Below, in pieces: positions 22,044-33,320 of a DNA stretch of 64,000 bases. Positions within the stretch are counted from its first letter, which is position 1. The number at the start of each line of letters is the position of its first letter. Under the pieces are notes generated by a model. It was not told where the DNA came from. It was given only the letters and a program-made list of their open reading frames with translations, and did no database searches. A program made the position numbers and the translations under genes. Location of the stretch: positions 432,842 to 496,841 of the forward strand of contig NC_051090.1 of assembly GCF_901709675.1 (NCBI RefSeq). The letters are read 5' to 3'. The stretch is from Syngnathus acus. Lineage: Eukaryota > Chordata > Actinopteri > Syngnathiformes > Syngnathidae.

Positions 22044-22383
22044 TTTCTGATATTTGTCATATGTGCTTAGCAACAACAGCCAAGTGTGGATTTGCAGCAC
22101 GCTGGCTGTCCCCGGCAAGGACGGGCCGGCGGCGTGAAAGCCAATGCGAGAGCACTGAGCCGATTAAGTCCTTTTGTTTTGCTCTTAGCGCAGGTTAGCC
22201 CAGGTTAGCGCAGGTTAGCGGACCTCCGTTTAGGATGGCTGGCGGTGGTCGCTGATTGAGGCGAGCTGCCGTTTTCTTCTTTAGGACATTGTGGCATTGA
22301 GACTGCGTTATGTGTATACACATGAAGGAAGTGAAGGCAAAGGGTGTTGTTTTGAAAGAGCTCCATTTGCTTCATAGCTTGAA

Positions 22384-22430
22384 ATGTCCTTCATGTCAGA
22401 CTGCCTTAAGTGCTTTCCATTGGGAAGAAG

Positions 22431-22469
<39 letters not shown>
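22384..22469 (+). CDS. Candidate alternative first coding exon of gpsm2 (poly-Ser)
   Basis: An ATG at 22384 opens a short frame, MSFMSDCLKCFPLGRR, then 11 Ser encoded by a pure (AGC)11 repeat, then Asn, ending in AG at a strong donor AG|GTATGT. The phase (2) is exactly what the next exon at 23399 (G ATG GAG) needs, giving Arg-Met-Glu. GPSM1 and GPSM2 both carry a short N-terminal extension ending in Arg before this Met. The extension sequence itself is not recognisable, and phase agreement has a one-in-three chance. It could equally be a 5' UTR exon or no exon. Confidence 0.3.
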
Positions 22470-23398
22470 GTATGTAGTCAGTCAGTCAGTCCTTCTCCTC
22501 ACTCAACCGAGTTATCAACTCTGCATCAACCTTTGTTGACCTGGGTGGGGCTTCTACGTTGACATGGATGAGCCAAGAGAAAGATGAAGATTTGAAAAGA
22601 GCTTGTCTGCTGCCATTAGCCTGCATTCTTCGATTGGTGACAATTTGCCATCCATCACTTGGTTGCTTGTGTTTTGGTCATTGTGGTCAAATGTGGACTA
22701 CCGTAATGGAATTGACCATCCAGCTACATGTAGACAATCACGCCTAAGGACAATTTCTGTAGCATGCATGCATGTTTGTTTGTTTGTTTGACGGATATGG
22801 AGATGTCTATGTGAATGAATGCATATGGGGTGCCAAGTTGAACTGGAAAATTGCTTTTGAACGAAAGAAAGGTTGCGAGTGCAGTCGGTCTCAAAGCGAT
22901 CAAATGAATTCTAAATTGGTTTGATGTAACTGACCATTGAATGACATTGAAAAGTTCCGCCTTTGGGGAGCTGTCGTTTGACCTGTTCTACACTTGGTCT
23001 TTAAGAAATCTCTTCGTGCCAGATTTACCGTACGGACAAGTTACAATGCATTTGTACTTTCATCCCAAAAAAGCTTGGCTTGTTCTTTCCCCATGATTCA
23101 TTCCCGTTTGGCTGATGAAACCAGTCAATTTGCGGGATCAATAAAGTGTTGTTCTTCAAGGGACTTAATGCTTCTGTTCCCTCCTCACAAGTGTGTCAAA
23201 TCCTGTTTACTCCAGTTTTCCTGCTGATGAACATTGTACGGAGTCGTTTAGAAAGGTCAAAAAGCTCAAGCATGACGGGACATTATCTGCTTTCTTTTAT
23301 TCCTATTTTACATCATTGGATATACTAATTGACTGTATGAATCAAAGATGTACAAGGAGATTGGCCTTCTAACATCTTTGCCCAAACCGTTTGTGCAG

Positions 23399-26300
23399 GA
23401 TGGAGTCCTCGTGTCTGGAGCTGGCCTTGGAAGGCGAAAGGCTCTGTAAGGCGGCCAATTATCGTGCCGGCGTGTCTTTCTTTGAGTCTGCCATCCAGGT
23501 TGGAACGGAGGACCTCCAAATCCTCAGCGCCATCTACAGCCAGCTCGGCAACGCTTACTTTCACTTGCAGGAGTATAACAAAGCCTTGGAGTACCATCGG
23601 CACGATCTCACGCTTACCAGGTAGGGTGACGTCGACGGTTGGTTTTTCTCAATCAAAAAAGCCAATTCTAAGCATGCTGTTCCGTCACGTTCTAAGCTTG
23701 GCTCCTTTATCTTTTAGGACAATCGGCGATGAAGTCGGCGAGGCCAAAGCCAGCGGCAACCTCGGGAACACATTAAAGCTTCTAGGGCGCTATAATGAAG
23801 CCGTGGTTTGCTGCCAAAGACATTTAGACATCGCCAGAGCCATGTGTGACAAGGTGAGTCACCATTGGAGTCTACTCATAATGTGAACTCCTTACCCTTC
23901 CTGTTTATATGTATTTGCTCGCTGAGCCTGCAGATACGATTCAAATGTTGGGCATTAGTCCCATTTGAAGATCCAATCATATCTGCGTATCTTCAATCAG
24001 ACAGGAGCAAACACAAGAAACAGGAATGGTAAGGTCTGCAGACTCCAACTTTCATTTGCTCTACTCATTTGTGGCTTGCGCCTCCAGTGTTGTTCATCTC
24101 ATCCAACTTCTGTGTTTGAGCCCAAAGCACATGCTGTCTATTCCGTGAATTATTTCCACATCCACCGAGTGTGTGTTGATCCGTCCCAGATGCGTCCACG
24201 CCTCCGTGCACGCCTTTGTGCACTTGTGGACACACTGGGCTTGGTTTTGGCACTTGCTTGCATTTCAGATGCTTGTACTTAAGCCACCCTTCTATGCATA
24301 AAATTGCATCATGACTCGAGATGTGCACTGTGTATTTGTTTTCTTTTGGGATTGTAAAAATGAATCCGATGATGACTGTTTTCAGTGATGCCCCAGCCGG
24401 CCGGCCGGCCAGCCAGCCAGCCACTTTGGTTCTCGCTTATATTGAGAGCTCAAATTGTGCATGCCGGCAGCTCTACTCTACTCTACTCTACTCTACTCTA
24501 CTCTGCTGTGCTGTGCTGTGCTGTGCTGTGCTGTGCTGTGCTGTGCTGTGCTGTGCTGTGCTGTGCTGTGCTGTGCTGTGCTGTGCTGTGCTGTGCTGTC
24601 AGTGTATTTTTATAACAACCGTGCCTTGCGCTGTAGGTTGGGCAGGCCCGAGCGCTGTATAATTTTGGGAACGTCTACCACGCCAAGGGTAAAAGCATCT
24701 GCTGGTCGGGGACAGAGCCAGGAGAGTTTCCAGAGGAAGCCAGGATCGCCCTGAGGAAAGCTTCACAGTACTATGAGTGAGTCTTTCTCGACTTGATTTT
24801 TTGTTTTCTATATTCCGTGACTCAGAGCACCAAGCAGTGCATCGTGTACAAATGGTGTGACCTTTTTCAGCATGGTATAGATAATAATTATTATAATTCA
24901 TGTTTTTGCATGTGAATCTATTCAGATATGATCCCACTAAATTGTACTCACTGGTTGCATTTGTCTTTTTCTATCCCCAAGCTACAAAAGAAGCCACTGT
25001 GTGCATAAAAAGAGGAGCAAAAGTTTGTATCAATATTGTTGGCTGTACTTTCAGGGCAAATCTGTGCTTGGTGAAGGAGTTGGGAGATCATGCGGCCCAG
25101 GGTCGCACCTATGGGAACCTTGGCAATACCTATTATCTGCTGGGCGACTTTGAAACTGCGGTCGCAGCACATGAAAAGGTGAACCAATCCAATTCATGTG
25201 GTTTTTGCCCGTGAAGGGACGACGAGGTGCCTGCCGAAACAATGAAAACTCATTTTGATTTGTGTAATATTAAGCCTTCCATTTTTTTTGTTTGTTTTGC
25301 CAGCGCCTTCTTATTGCCAAAGAATTTGGAGACAAGTCTGCTGAAAGGAGGGCGCACTGTAACCTTGGCAATGCTCATATATTCCTTAGCCAGTTTGAAG
25401 TGGCGGCCGGTCATTACAAGTAAGTTTGACGTGATCTCATCATGATGATCCATCCGTAGATGATGTGCTGTTTGAGTAGCTTCGTAAATAGCACATCTCT
25501 TTACACCTTGAAATGAATCCAAAAGGAGATTGCTTCTCCAGCAAGCACTCGTTGTCATTCAAATACTTGATACTGATTAGACAAAGATGAGAGTAATTGC
25601 ATAAAGGAAAAAAGAGCCATAACATTAACTGACAATAATGTTACATCACGATGACAAATAAATAGAAACTTCTGGAAAAAACCAAAGTTGACTCAAACGA
25701 TGCTCTGCTCTGTAAAATGAGTCCTTCAAGAGGAAGACCTCAGAAAACAAACAAACAAACAAAGGAATAAAATGGAGAGGAAAAAAATGGAATATCCCTT
25801 CTCCGGCCAGCCAAGACATTCTTTCAGCCGGTCTTCCCCTCTGCTCTGCTCTGCTTTTCCTTCAGGAGGACTCTGCAGCTGGCCAGGCTTTTGAAGGACA
25901 AGGCGGTGGAGGCCCAAGCCTGTTACAGTCTGGGCAACACCTACACACTCCTTCAGGACTATGAGAGAGCCATTGATTATCACCTCAAACATTTGCTCAT
26001 TGCTCAGGAGCTCAACGACAGGTACAGGCAATTCCTTTGTCCTGCTTCTCGACTAGTAGGTCATTCCAATCCAAATGAGCTGAAGTGAAGAACCTCAACT
26101 GGGACTGAATGTTGTCATTCACCATTCCCATTTTCTCTGATGTGAATAACAGTCCCATGTCACGTCAAGCTGCTTTGCTCTTTGTTCTTCTTCAGGATCG
26201 GTGAAGGAAGGGCATACTGGAGTCTAGGAAACGCCCACACCGCCCTGGGGAACCACGAGCAAGCTATGCACTTTGCAGAAAAACATCTGGAAATTGCCAA

Positions 26301-28606
26301 AGAGGTGAGTGAGCCAGCGAGTACAGTGTTTACTACCCCACGTCCTTCCGCTCAGTCTTTGTGTAGCGGCAACATCGCCATCTAGCGGTCAAAGACGGAG
26401 CAGCGCTCACGAACTACAGTACAAATAGCTGGCTGGCTACTCTTTGGGGGGGGGGGGGATCTTACTTCATCAATCAGCTCAGATGAACTTTGGATAATGG
26501 ATGGATTTATTCCTTTAGACTGGAGACCAAAGTGGTGAGGCGACTGCACGGATGAATTTGTCCGACCTCCGGCTAGTCGTGGGTCTGAAGTCCAACATCT
26601 ATCCCAACATCTTCAGCAAAACACACACTCCTCTGTCAGCTAGCCACCAGAGTTACCTCAACATGTCGGGTAAATACGCATTGATCGGTTACAGTTGGTG
26701 TTTGAAAGAGATGAGAAAGTATTTGTCGTTAACATTTGGTTGAAATGTGCGCTTTAGGGAGAAAGTCCCCATCAAGGAGGCAAGGCAGTACAGAGACCCT
26801 GGACAGTCCAAGTCAAAGTGGAGATTTAACCTTGCATTCGGTTTGTGTACCATTGATGATATTCATCCGATATCAAGCAACAGTGAGAAAAGATTCTGAA
26901 AGTCATGTTTGCGACCTTCAATGCCATTTCCAGAACTGGGAGGAAGATAGACTCTCGAGGACTTCCAAAAATAACACCATAAAGGCTTCCACTAAGCTCT
27001 TCCTCTTCCACCGACTAAAAAGCAAGAAGCATAAAAGCAACACATTTCCAAAAGAGCAGCCTGAAAAGATGTCGGAGCGCTCATTGCCTGATTTGGACCC
27101 GCCGCTGTCTCCAAAGGTACTTTTGAATGGGACAGCTCAGCAGCCATGCTGTCGTATATTCCAGGGCTGGTGTCCCAAAAGACATACTATTTGGAACTGA
27201 CTTTTCCCTTTGAATATTGTTGCTTCTTCCTGTAGCCAGCATCACACGATACCATCGGGGAGGACGGCTTTTTCGACCTCCTCTCTCGTTTCCAGGGCAA
27301 CCGAATGGATGACCAAAGGTGCTCTCTTTTAGACGGCTCAAGGCATCAGCCTGCCACTTCCTCTCCCTCATCTAGCCCACCTCTAGCTGAAAGGAAATGT
27401 AAGTCTGTCCCCATCTGTTTTCACACCATTCTATCCTCCACTTTCTGTATGTATGACACTGACCGGTAGAGTCTGTCAACCTGGCACAAGATGGTGTGAA
27501 TACAGAAACTTTCCCTTAACATCGGAAATGTTGCTGTAAGGCAAGTCTAGCTGGATAGCCCGGCCCAGCCCAGCCCAGCCCGCTTCATCATCAATTGGGG
27601 ATGATGCTTGCTTGCTTGCTTGCTTGCATCTGGGATTGATGCAACAACCTGAAATTAGGGATGACTTGACTTCCTAAGTATTGTCAGCATCAGGCACTCA
27701 GTCACTGTCGTTGATTCTCTTTCTAGCTATACTGGCTTGCGAAACACCATTGCAGGATCCTGCTCATTTCCTGGAGCTGCTGGCCAGCTCCCAGGCCCGT
27801 CGTCTGGACGACCAACGAGTCAGCCTGAGCCATTTTCCTGGCTTGAGACTCAGCACCTGCGACCGGCCCAGTACACCCTCCACCTCCAGCGAAAACCAAG
27901 ACCCTTTGCAAGGTGCGCTGCCGAACCGTACTATAGTGACTCCTCGCTGGCGCTCGCATTCATCTGCTTTTCCTCTGGCTGGCAGCCCCCAGTTCCAGTG
28001 CCGATCCGGCTCACACACCCTCCCAATACAGCTGCATCCAGACCACCCTTAACCAGCCCGAGGGGGACGATGTCTTCTTTGACATGCTAGTCAAGTGCCA
28101 GGTGCGCAAAAGGCTTACTAGCTTTATTTATTGGTTCGAGCACTGCTTTTAGTTCAAGCAGAATTGATGCAGAAGACCTGGTCAATTCATCATGTTAGTC
28201 AGTGAAAAGAACAAGTCGACACACCCCTGTTGAGATGCCAGCTTTGTGTGATTTTAAAACAATGAGGCTGAGAAAAATGATTTGAAAATGCTTTCCACAG
28301 CTAAGTTGTACAGCACAATTAAAACGTTTATTCCTTCTATATTTTCGAAAGGGAAAGTAAAAAACAAAAAAAATCATTAACATCCTGTCGACTTTTTTGA
28401 CATGCATCTTTAAGAATGATGGTGTGTGTTTACTTAAGGGTTCCAGACTGAATGACCAAAGGTGTGCGGCTCCTCCCTCTGCCACACGAGGCCCAACTGT
28501 CCCAGATGAGGATTTCTTTAGTCTCATTTTACGTTCACAATCAAACAGGATGGAGGAACAGCGGGTTGTGCCGCCGTCTGACGTCAGTCCGTCCAAACCA
28601 GACTGA
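23399..28606 (+). CDS. gpsm2: G-protein signalling modulator 2 (LGN)
   Basis: This adaptor links Galpha-i at the cell cortex to NuMA/dynein for spindle orientation. Fourteen exons: 23399-23620, 23718-23853, 24637-24776, 25055-25178, 25304-25419, 25866-26021, 26196-26304, 26519-26669, 26758-26840, 26934-27116, 27236-27398, 27727-27912, 27986-28101, 28439-28606 (stop TGA). From the Met at 23400 this gives 683 residues, the human size class. The first eight exons encode the TPR array (repeated YxLGNxY/LGNxxxxLG helices, e.g. GNLGNTYYLLGDF, YSLGNTYTLLQDY). The linker holds basic FHRLKSKKHKSN. Four GoLoco motifs follow: FFDLLSRFQ..RMDDQRC, FLELLASSQ..RLDDQRV, FFDMLVKCQ..RLNDQRC and FFSLILRSQ..RMEEQRV. 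The linker and the GPTVPDEDFFSLILRSQ segment fit GPSM2 rather than GPSM1. A further upstream coding exon is expected. Confidence 0.94.
24472..24599. repeat. (CTACT)n/(CTGTG)n pentanucleotide array in gpsm2 intron
   Basis: About five CTACT units are followed by about 20 CTGTG units. The array ends 37 bp before the acceptor of the gpsm2 exon at 24637, so it occupies the likely branch-point zone. Confidence 0.95.
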
Positions 28607-29861
28607 TGTCATGGAACAACTCCATTTTATTTATTTTTTTAACTTGTAGGATTTAAAATGCTGACCGTCTGACCTCCCTCATTTGTTACCTATTTTTTTC
28701 TTCTTAATCCTGGGTCGATCAAAACGGAACAGAAAACATCAAGTAGTGGTTTCCAATGATCTGGGAAAACGTCATAGGGCGTATGACATTTCAGCAACAC
28801 GTACAAAGAGTTGTCTCTGGTTAAGCGGCAGACTAGTGCCTCTCAATGACAATGAAAAGGGCAAAAGGAAAGCAAGAAGGGAATTTTGAACTTGACTTTG
28901 GACACTGAAAGGCCCTCGCTGGCTGGATGGATGGCTGGCCGGCTGGATGGCTGGCTGGCTGGATGGCTGGCCGGCCGGCTGGATGGCCGGCCGGCCGGCT
29001 GGATGGCTGGCCGGCCGGCCGGCTGGATGGCTGGCCGGCTGGATGGCCGGCTCGCTCACTATATAGCCTGTGTTTGCCAATGCACATGTTTTGGATTGGT
29101 AAAAGATTTGCTTTTGGATGAATGTTATTTAAGTGTTCTTTTTTGGACATATGGGGGTGAGTGAGGCCGCATTCTCTGTTTCCCCAGCGACGAATCATTT
29201 GGCAATTGCTTGTCGGAGCATGTGCTGTATTGGACCCAAATGTTTCTTTGCCGGGAATTCTTCTTTCTGAAGTATTTAAGCATGTACTGCACATTTAGTA
29301 AGTGCCATCTGCCATGAGCAATGATTTTCTTCTATAAGGAAGGACCTTAACTCGTGAAAAAAATGTTTTGAATTTTATACTGATAAGGTCACAAAACTAA
29401 CCAGGAAAAATAAAATCATTTTATTCTGATCTATTCATATATGATTCCTTCAAAGTGACATGTCATAAACCTCTCCCATTTGACAGTGGAATCTCTTCCT
29501 TTCCACATTACAAGAAATGATTCTAGACATCTTTGCTATAAGCATATCTCATTTTCGTGTGCACTTTCATTCTTAAGCAAACTTGACAAATGATTTGACC
29601 TTGTAAACTGTTGTTGATCTCTCCCATGTGTTTTCTGATTTACAAAGACAAAAAAGTGCCACTTTATTTCCAGGCTTCAATAAGGTGAAAGAATTGGCTA
29701 TTCTTCTGACGTCAACCTCTCATGACGCTCTCTGCACCTAAAATGACCCAAAGCATCAGTATGGATTTAGTGACATCTAGCGGTAGGGCTAGGGATCGCT
29801 TTTTATGATCTTGGCCTTTTTCGAGGTAGCTGGCTCCTAAAACCGCAAGAGCGTTTCGGAC
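28607..29861. other. Convergent gpsm2/mcoln3 3' region
   Basis: This holds the 3' UTRs of two converging genes and no coding exon. A plus-strand AATAAA at 29409-29414 is the likely gpsm2 signal. A minus-strand AATAAA at 29663-29668 (plus tttatt), followed by T/GT-rich sequence, is the likely mcoln3 signal. A (GGCT/GGAT/GGCC)n array lies at 28919-29053. Confidence 0.55.
28919..29053. repeat. GGCT/GGAT/GGCC tetranucleotide array
   Basis: About 34 degenerate tetranucleotide units of the form GG(C/A)(T/C) in the gpsm2 3' flank. The frames through it (Trp-Leu-Ala-Gly and Pro-Ala-Ser-His) are repeat artefacts. Confidence 0.9.
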
Positions 29862-32778
29862 CTACTTGCTCACGCAGCGTTGAAAACAATTCTTCTTGTC
29901 GAGCCTGTAAACTCCAGAGTTTGGGAGATCTTTACACTCGGCTAGGAATCGCTGGAGTTGTGATGTCGGGATCCCACTCTGCTGCTGTTGCTGCAAAGGA
30001 GTCATTGGGCTTGTGAGAATGGATGCTGTGGGAAGACTGTTGAAGAACAAAAGCTCCCATTGGTCACTGGAAATTACCTTGATGGTGTCATAGGTGTCTG
30101 TGATGATGGTGATGAATAGACTGAGGATCATGTAGATGAAAAGTGAGACAAAGGTATAGAGGTAGACTCTGCTGAAAATCCAAATCAGGCTGCTCTTCTG
30201 TTTCATTTCTTTGAAGGTGGGGAACATGTCATCTCCGTTGATGAGGGAAAACAGACACTCGGATACTGTATTCAAGGTCCGGAACTTTTGGGAGGGTCAA
30301 AAGGAAAGACGTGCCGTGCCGTTAGGGGAATATTTGCGAGCAGAGCTAGCTGAGCTTTCCGTTTGATTGGAATTTCACCGGCTCGTCCGAGCGCCTTTAC
30401 CTTTTCGTGATAGGGGCCCAGGACGATCCAGCCGCAAAAGCAGTAGCTTAGGTAGATGATTCCAGCGCAGCAGATGAAACGGATAACGTTTGGAAATGCT
30501 GCCCTCAGAGTTAGGATGAGGATCTGTGAGCAAAGGGGGTACATAACACTTGATCGCACCGTTGTGCCATTCTGCTCTCCATCACACCGTCGTCTATCAG
30601 ATGTGTCGCTTTAATTGCCAATCCGTTGACAGAAATGCGATACGGGGCAAATCCTCAAATGGGACTTTTCCTACATTGTACTTGTGAAAGTAGCCCATGT
30701 AACGGATGACCCCAATCCAAACAAACATGGTGCCTGTTCCAAGGAAGATACTGCACACGTCATAGCTCGTCAGGACCTCGGAGGGAAGAAAAAAAGACAA
30801 ATCAAAGTCTGGACGACGTCCCAATTTTGGGCGATGTCCATTACCTTGGTGTAAATATCAATCTTGAGGATGGAGCCGACGATGGTTAACAAGTCGCTGG
30901 CGATGATCAGGATGTACCAGCCGTTGATAAACTCCAGCCTGTCACACCAGGGCACGTCTTGAGCACTCTGGCTCTCGCAGAACTTTTTGTACTCCTATAG
31001 CAGCAGCAGCGGCAGCAGCAGCAGCAGCCAAGAGAAAAATAACCACAGTGAAGTGGATGTCGCCTCAAGTTGTCAATTTGCCAGACTTACAAATTGCAAT
31101 TGTATCCCAGTCAACACTGAGCGAAGGCAGAGCGTGAAGGAAATCATGCAGGTTAGGATAATCAGGCAGTCAAACACCAGGGTCAGGTAGATGCTTCTCG
31201 GGGCTGACGGCAATAAATCAACAATATTAGAATTGTAATCCGCAAAGTAAGCAGCGATGAACTCGGCCGAGCTCAACAAACATACAAGCTCCGGTTACAC
31301 TCCAGTCTCTGCATTCGTTGATCTCCACGTGGGTTTCCAGGTCCACCTTTATCCTGCCACTGTGCGCTCCGTTGTCCAAAGTGATCTGTCGAGCACAAAA
31401 GCGAATAGCGCCATGTACTTTGCGCACGATGGCCGATAGCAAGAAGGTGAACTGTTTTGGGTTCGGGTCTTCAAGCCAATATTTCAGCGTGTAAATAGCA
31501 GAAAGTGCCATGCGTATCGCACAAGGATGTTGAAGTCGTAGCAGTCTGGCTGCTCTCTGTGTCTGACTGTCTGTAAATTGATGGCTTTGAGAACAAACGA
31601 GATCTTGATGGCCAGCATTCTGGAAAAGAAAGCAAACAGTCAGACCACTGCAGACAAGTGGTGCAGCCAGCGGCGGTGCTCACCTTTTGAAGTGCAACTC
31701 CAAATGCGCCAGCGCGTCTTGTGATGACGACTCGTTCGTTGGGTGGACGTCGATACAATCTGTGACGCAAACCGTAATCCAGCGTCGCTCGGTGGGAGTC
31801 TTTCTACGGACGGACGGACGGACGGACGGACGTACGTACCGGTTTCCACATGAGCGTCAATTTCAAAAGTGTCATTGCCCGGGTAGATGGTGCCGTTGCG
31901 ATAAAACTCCTGACACAGCGTCAAGGGTGTGTAGACAATGCCGTTTTTCTCATATTCATGGTTTCCTACGGTGGTGTTGTGCAGATTTCCGTACTGGAAA
32001 ATAACATTGAAAGTTGTGCTACGAGTGCAAATGAGTTTGACTACAGCACTAAAGAAATGCTTGATGACCACACAATGTCCAAAGTTCACAAGCATATTGT
32101 GACTTTTACCACATAAGCATGCAGTACAATGGAGCTCTGTGAATGATTTACATTCAAACGAAAAAACAGGAAGAATATGTCAAGTCAAAATCCACCCATC
32201 CATCCACACATTCGACTAAATCAAGCCATCAAGGAGATTTTAGCATTGACTTACCTGTTGAATCACGTATCTTATGTGCTCATAAACATCTTCTTGGACT
32301 TACCTGTTGAATAACGTATCTTATGTGATCATAAACATCTTCTTGTCTGTAAATGGCATATGTCGCAATACCCCCATCAACATAATCTTTTAGGAAGAGA
32401 TGCTGAAATGTCATCAGGTTTTCTTCCTTAAAGGTTACAACCATCTGGTTGCTCAGCCCAAACGACACCAACTAAGAGAAAAAAAAGTCAAGAAATGCTC
32501 ATCAGGAGGATAGGGATGGAAGCAAATGAGCCGTAGCCATTGGGAGTACCTGCCTGGATGGTGATGATGGCAATTTTGATGATCTGCAAAACGAGTTTCC
32601 ACGGTTTGCGTCCACGGGCACGGTACTTTTCACAAGGGTTCATGAAGTAAAATTTGATGTTCCTCCGGAGACACTCCACGTGATCCGTTTCCATTGAAAT
32701 ATGTTGCCGATCGGCCCAGGCAGCGTGGGACTCCCTCTCATTCTCATGGACGCCAGCAGCAACGGACGCCGCCGGCAT
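29862..32778 (-). CDS. mcoln3: Mucolipin (TRPML) cation channel, MCOLN3-like
   Basis: This is an endolysosomal Ca2+-permeable TRP channel. Twelve minus-strand exons: 32554-32778, 32304-32471, 31840-31993, 31684-31759, 31523-31619, 31286-31385, 31091-31203, 30845-30994, 30675-30776, 30401-30523, 30078-30284, 29862-29990, giving 547 residues (human MCOLN3 is 553). Motifs in order: [20 protein letters not shown] before TM1, the luminal domain with GNxTxxxID and PDCYDF cysteines, EFINGWY before S3, [12 protein letters not shown], the pore helix and selectivity filter in LINGDDMF, and the last [14 protein letters not shown]. The tail [17 protein letters not shown] matches MCOLN3; [13 protein letters not shown] also resembles MCOLN2, so a 2/3 mix-up is possible. 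The first intron appears to be GC-AG, and a 49-bp tandem duplication follows exon 2. The gene is head-to-head with dnai3, as in human 1p22.3. Confidence 0.92.
31000..31027. repeat. (CAG)n upstream of mcoln3 exon 8
   Basis: A short CAG/CTG repeat lies 5-33 nt from the acceptor of the mcoln3 exon at 30845-30994 on the minus strand. There it reads (CTG)n and stands in for the polypyrimidine tract before CTATAG. Confidence 0.8.
32248..32345 (-). repeat. 49-bp tandem duplication across mcoln3 exon 2 donor
   Basis: 32248-32296 and 32297-32345 are identical except at two positions. Each copy carries the last 42 nt of exon 2 and the GTAAGTC donor, read on minus. Splicing at the first donor met (exon end 32304) keeps the frame. 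Using the second (exon end 32255) would add 49 nt and reach a TGA after seven codons. Confidence 0.93.
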
Positions 32779-33201
32779 AGCTGAATATTATGGCAATCCA
32801 AAAAGGATGACAATGTTCTCTTTATTGTTCACTGGGACAAAAGAAGATGGAATGAAGCAGCCCTAATATTAGACGTTTGTTTGTTTGTTTGTTTGTTTTT
32901 TCCCCACTGCTTTTGGAATACTAGCAGAGTCCCTGTTTACCACCACAAGATGCATTTATAAAACGTCCAAATGTTTCCCACTGACCTGTTCCCGTTCAAT
33001 TTGACTTCAGCAATGTGCGTGGCAGCGTCCGGGAAGATCGTTGACCTGCGAATGTTTCTTCCTCTTTTTTTTTTTTTTTACCTGCGAATGTTTCAGGTGA
33101 CGCTCAAAGTGGGCGTTTTGCGCGTCATTGTATGAAAAGTGGAGCGACGGACGGACGCTCGGAGGTCTGTCGTTTGGTCCCTCCCTCCCTCCCTCCCTCT
33201 C

Positions 33202-33216
33202 GTTGTTCATGGCAAC
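33202..33216 (+). promoter_or_regulatory. RFX X-box motif
   Basis: gttgtt-cat-ggcaac fits the X-box consensus RYYNYY-N(1-3)-RRNRAC in full. It lies about 630 bp upstream of the DNAI3 start. X-boxes bound by RFX factors are typical of cilia genes, which suits an axonemal dynein subunit. Binding is inferred. Confidence 0.6.
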
Positions 33217-33248
33217 CAAACAGCCGCTTGCATTTCAACGCCAAAGTG

Positions 33249-33279
<31 letters not shown>

Positions 33280-33284
33280 CCACG

Positions 33285-33320
<36 letters not shown>
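33249..33320. repeat. (GGCA)n array with CCACGCA interruption
   Basis: About 17 GGCA units with one gccacgca block, the same higher-order variant seen in the arrays at 15105 and 54583. Confidence 0.9.

Larger units (their letters stand above)
19045..22383. other. Intergenic region fetuin-gpsm2
   Basis: No gene was recognised in about 3.3 kb. Contents are (CTTC)n at 20689-20767, a GGCA/GTCA array with a 16-bp higher-order unit (ggcaggcagccctgca) at 21892-22043, and three copies of gcaggttagc near 22190-22218. The gpsm2 promoter and 5' UTR are expected here but show no clear signature. Confidence 0.55.
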
